Positions 5,270 to 5,476 of a stretch of 5,476 nt of DNA are shown in pieces. The stretch is from RYN-433 sp036558265. GTDB lineage: Bacteria > Planctomycetota > Phycisphaerae > Tepidisphaerales > Tepidisphaeraceae. The translations under genes and the position numbers were made by a program. Under the pieces are notes generated by a model that was not told the DNA's origin, ran no database searches, and saw only the letters and a program-made list of their open reading frames with translations. Within the stretch, counting starts at the first letter, position 1; every line of letters starts with the position of its first letter. Location: NCBI GenBank assembly GCA_036558265.1, contig DATBFY010000733.1, positions 1-5,476 of the forward strand, written 5' to 3'.

Positions 5270-5476
5270 CTACCGTTCCATGAAGCGGACCAGGCCCAGG
5301 AGGAGGACGGCGGCGAGGACCATGCCGGTGATGATCATGATGAAGATCACCGCGGCCTCGCGGGGGACCTGCTTCATCGTGTGGCACTTGATGGCCTTGT
5401 AGACGATCGAAACGCCCAGGCACAGGGGCAGCAGCAGCAAATACCAGTAGTCCCAGACAGGCAGGGATTGCCAGAA
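5270..5476 (-). CDS. Small membrane protein, C-terminal part (runs off the window)
   Basis: The frame is open from the window edge to TAG at 5272-5270, giving the last 68 residues; the start lies beyond 5476. Visible residues include PVWDYWYLLLLPLCLGVSIV, a first hydrophobic segment at about 10-27. A short polar linker with YKAIKC and VPREAA follows. A second hydrophobic segment (about 41-62, IFIMIITGMVLAAVLLLGL) precedes the end VRFMER. This looks like a small two-helix inner-membrane protein with a basic, probably cytoplasmic, linker. I do not recognise its function. It converges on murJ with only the tandem repeat and a 13-base palindrome between them. The codon pattern (many ATC, GTC and CTG codons, GC-rich third positions) and the coherent hydrophobic pattern favour this frame over the His/Arg-rich frame on the same strand. 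Confidence 0.7.
   Translation of the reverse strand, partial: FWQSLPVWDYWYLLLLPLCLGVSIVYKAIKCHTMKQVPREAAVIFIMIITGMVLAAVLLLGLVRFMER

Noticed and set aside
5073..5423. 116-residue minus-strand frame across the murJ end
   Set aside because: It is His/Pro/Arg-rich and overlaps the murJ C-terminus. A different minus-strand frame (5270-5476) gives a coherent two-helix membrane protein.

Overview
The window looks like chromosomal DNA from a high-GC member of the Planctomycetota, most likely Phycisphaerae-like. The strongest pointer is the leftmost gene, whose product ends in CVACGYDLRATPERCPECG. This type of C-terminal four-cysteine knuckle after a last membrane helix is characteristic of planctomycete membrane proteins. 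The GC-rich coding, the dispersed palindromic repeat between genes and the ACGTGAAG tandem repeat fit the same origin. No phage, transposase, CRISPR array, tRNA or rRNA is visible.

Layout from left to right. Positions 67-1203 (minus) encode a polytopic membrane protein with a signal peptide, five predicted helices, an extracytoplasmic domain and the Cys4 knuckle. Fifty-one bases upstream on the same strand, 1255-2211 encodes a beta-class DNA methyltransferase with no restriction gene beside it in the window. A 254-base divergent intergenic region (2212-2465) follows. It holds a candidate promoter for the methyltransferase, two adjacent hairpins of a repeat that looks dispersed, and a promoter with a perfect TATAAT box for the rightward genes. 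Positions 2466-3530 (plus) encode a ThiD2-ThiE fusion: HMP-P kinase plus thiamine phosphate synthase. Three bases later, 3534-5231 (plus) encodes a MurJ-type lipid II flippase, and the two genes probably form one transcript. A short tandem repeat supplies the murJ stop codon. The right edge (5270-5476, minus) is the C-terminal part of a small two-helix membrane protein converging on murJ.

Functionally, ThiD2-ThiE would carry out the last two steps to thiamine phosphate: HMP-P to HMP-PP, then coupling to the thiazole phosphate. MurJ serves envelope peptidoglycan synthesis. There is no evident metabolic link between the two, so their pairing is either chance packing or a local operon habit. The most interesting points are a MurJ that lacks two residues known to matter in E. 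coli MurJ and carries an extra periplasmic loop, the composite architecture of the Cys4-knuckle membrane protein, the paired palindromes, and the solitary methyltransferase. I saw no convincing wholly new multi-gene system in this window.
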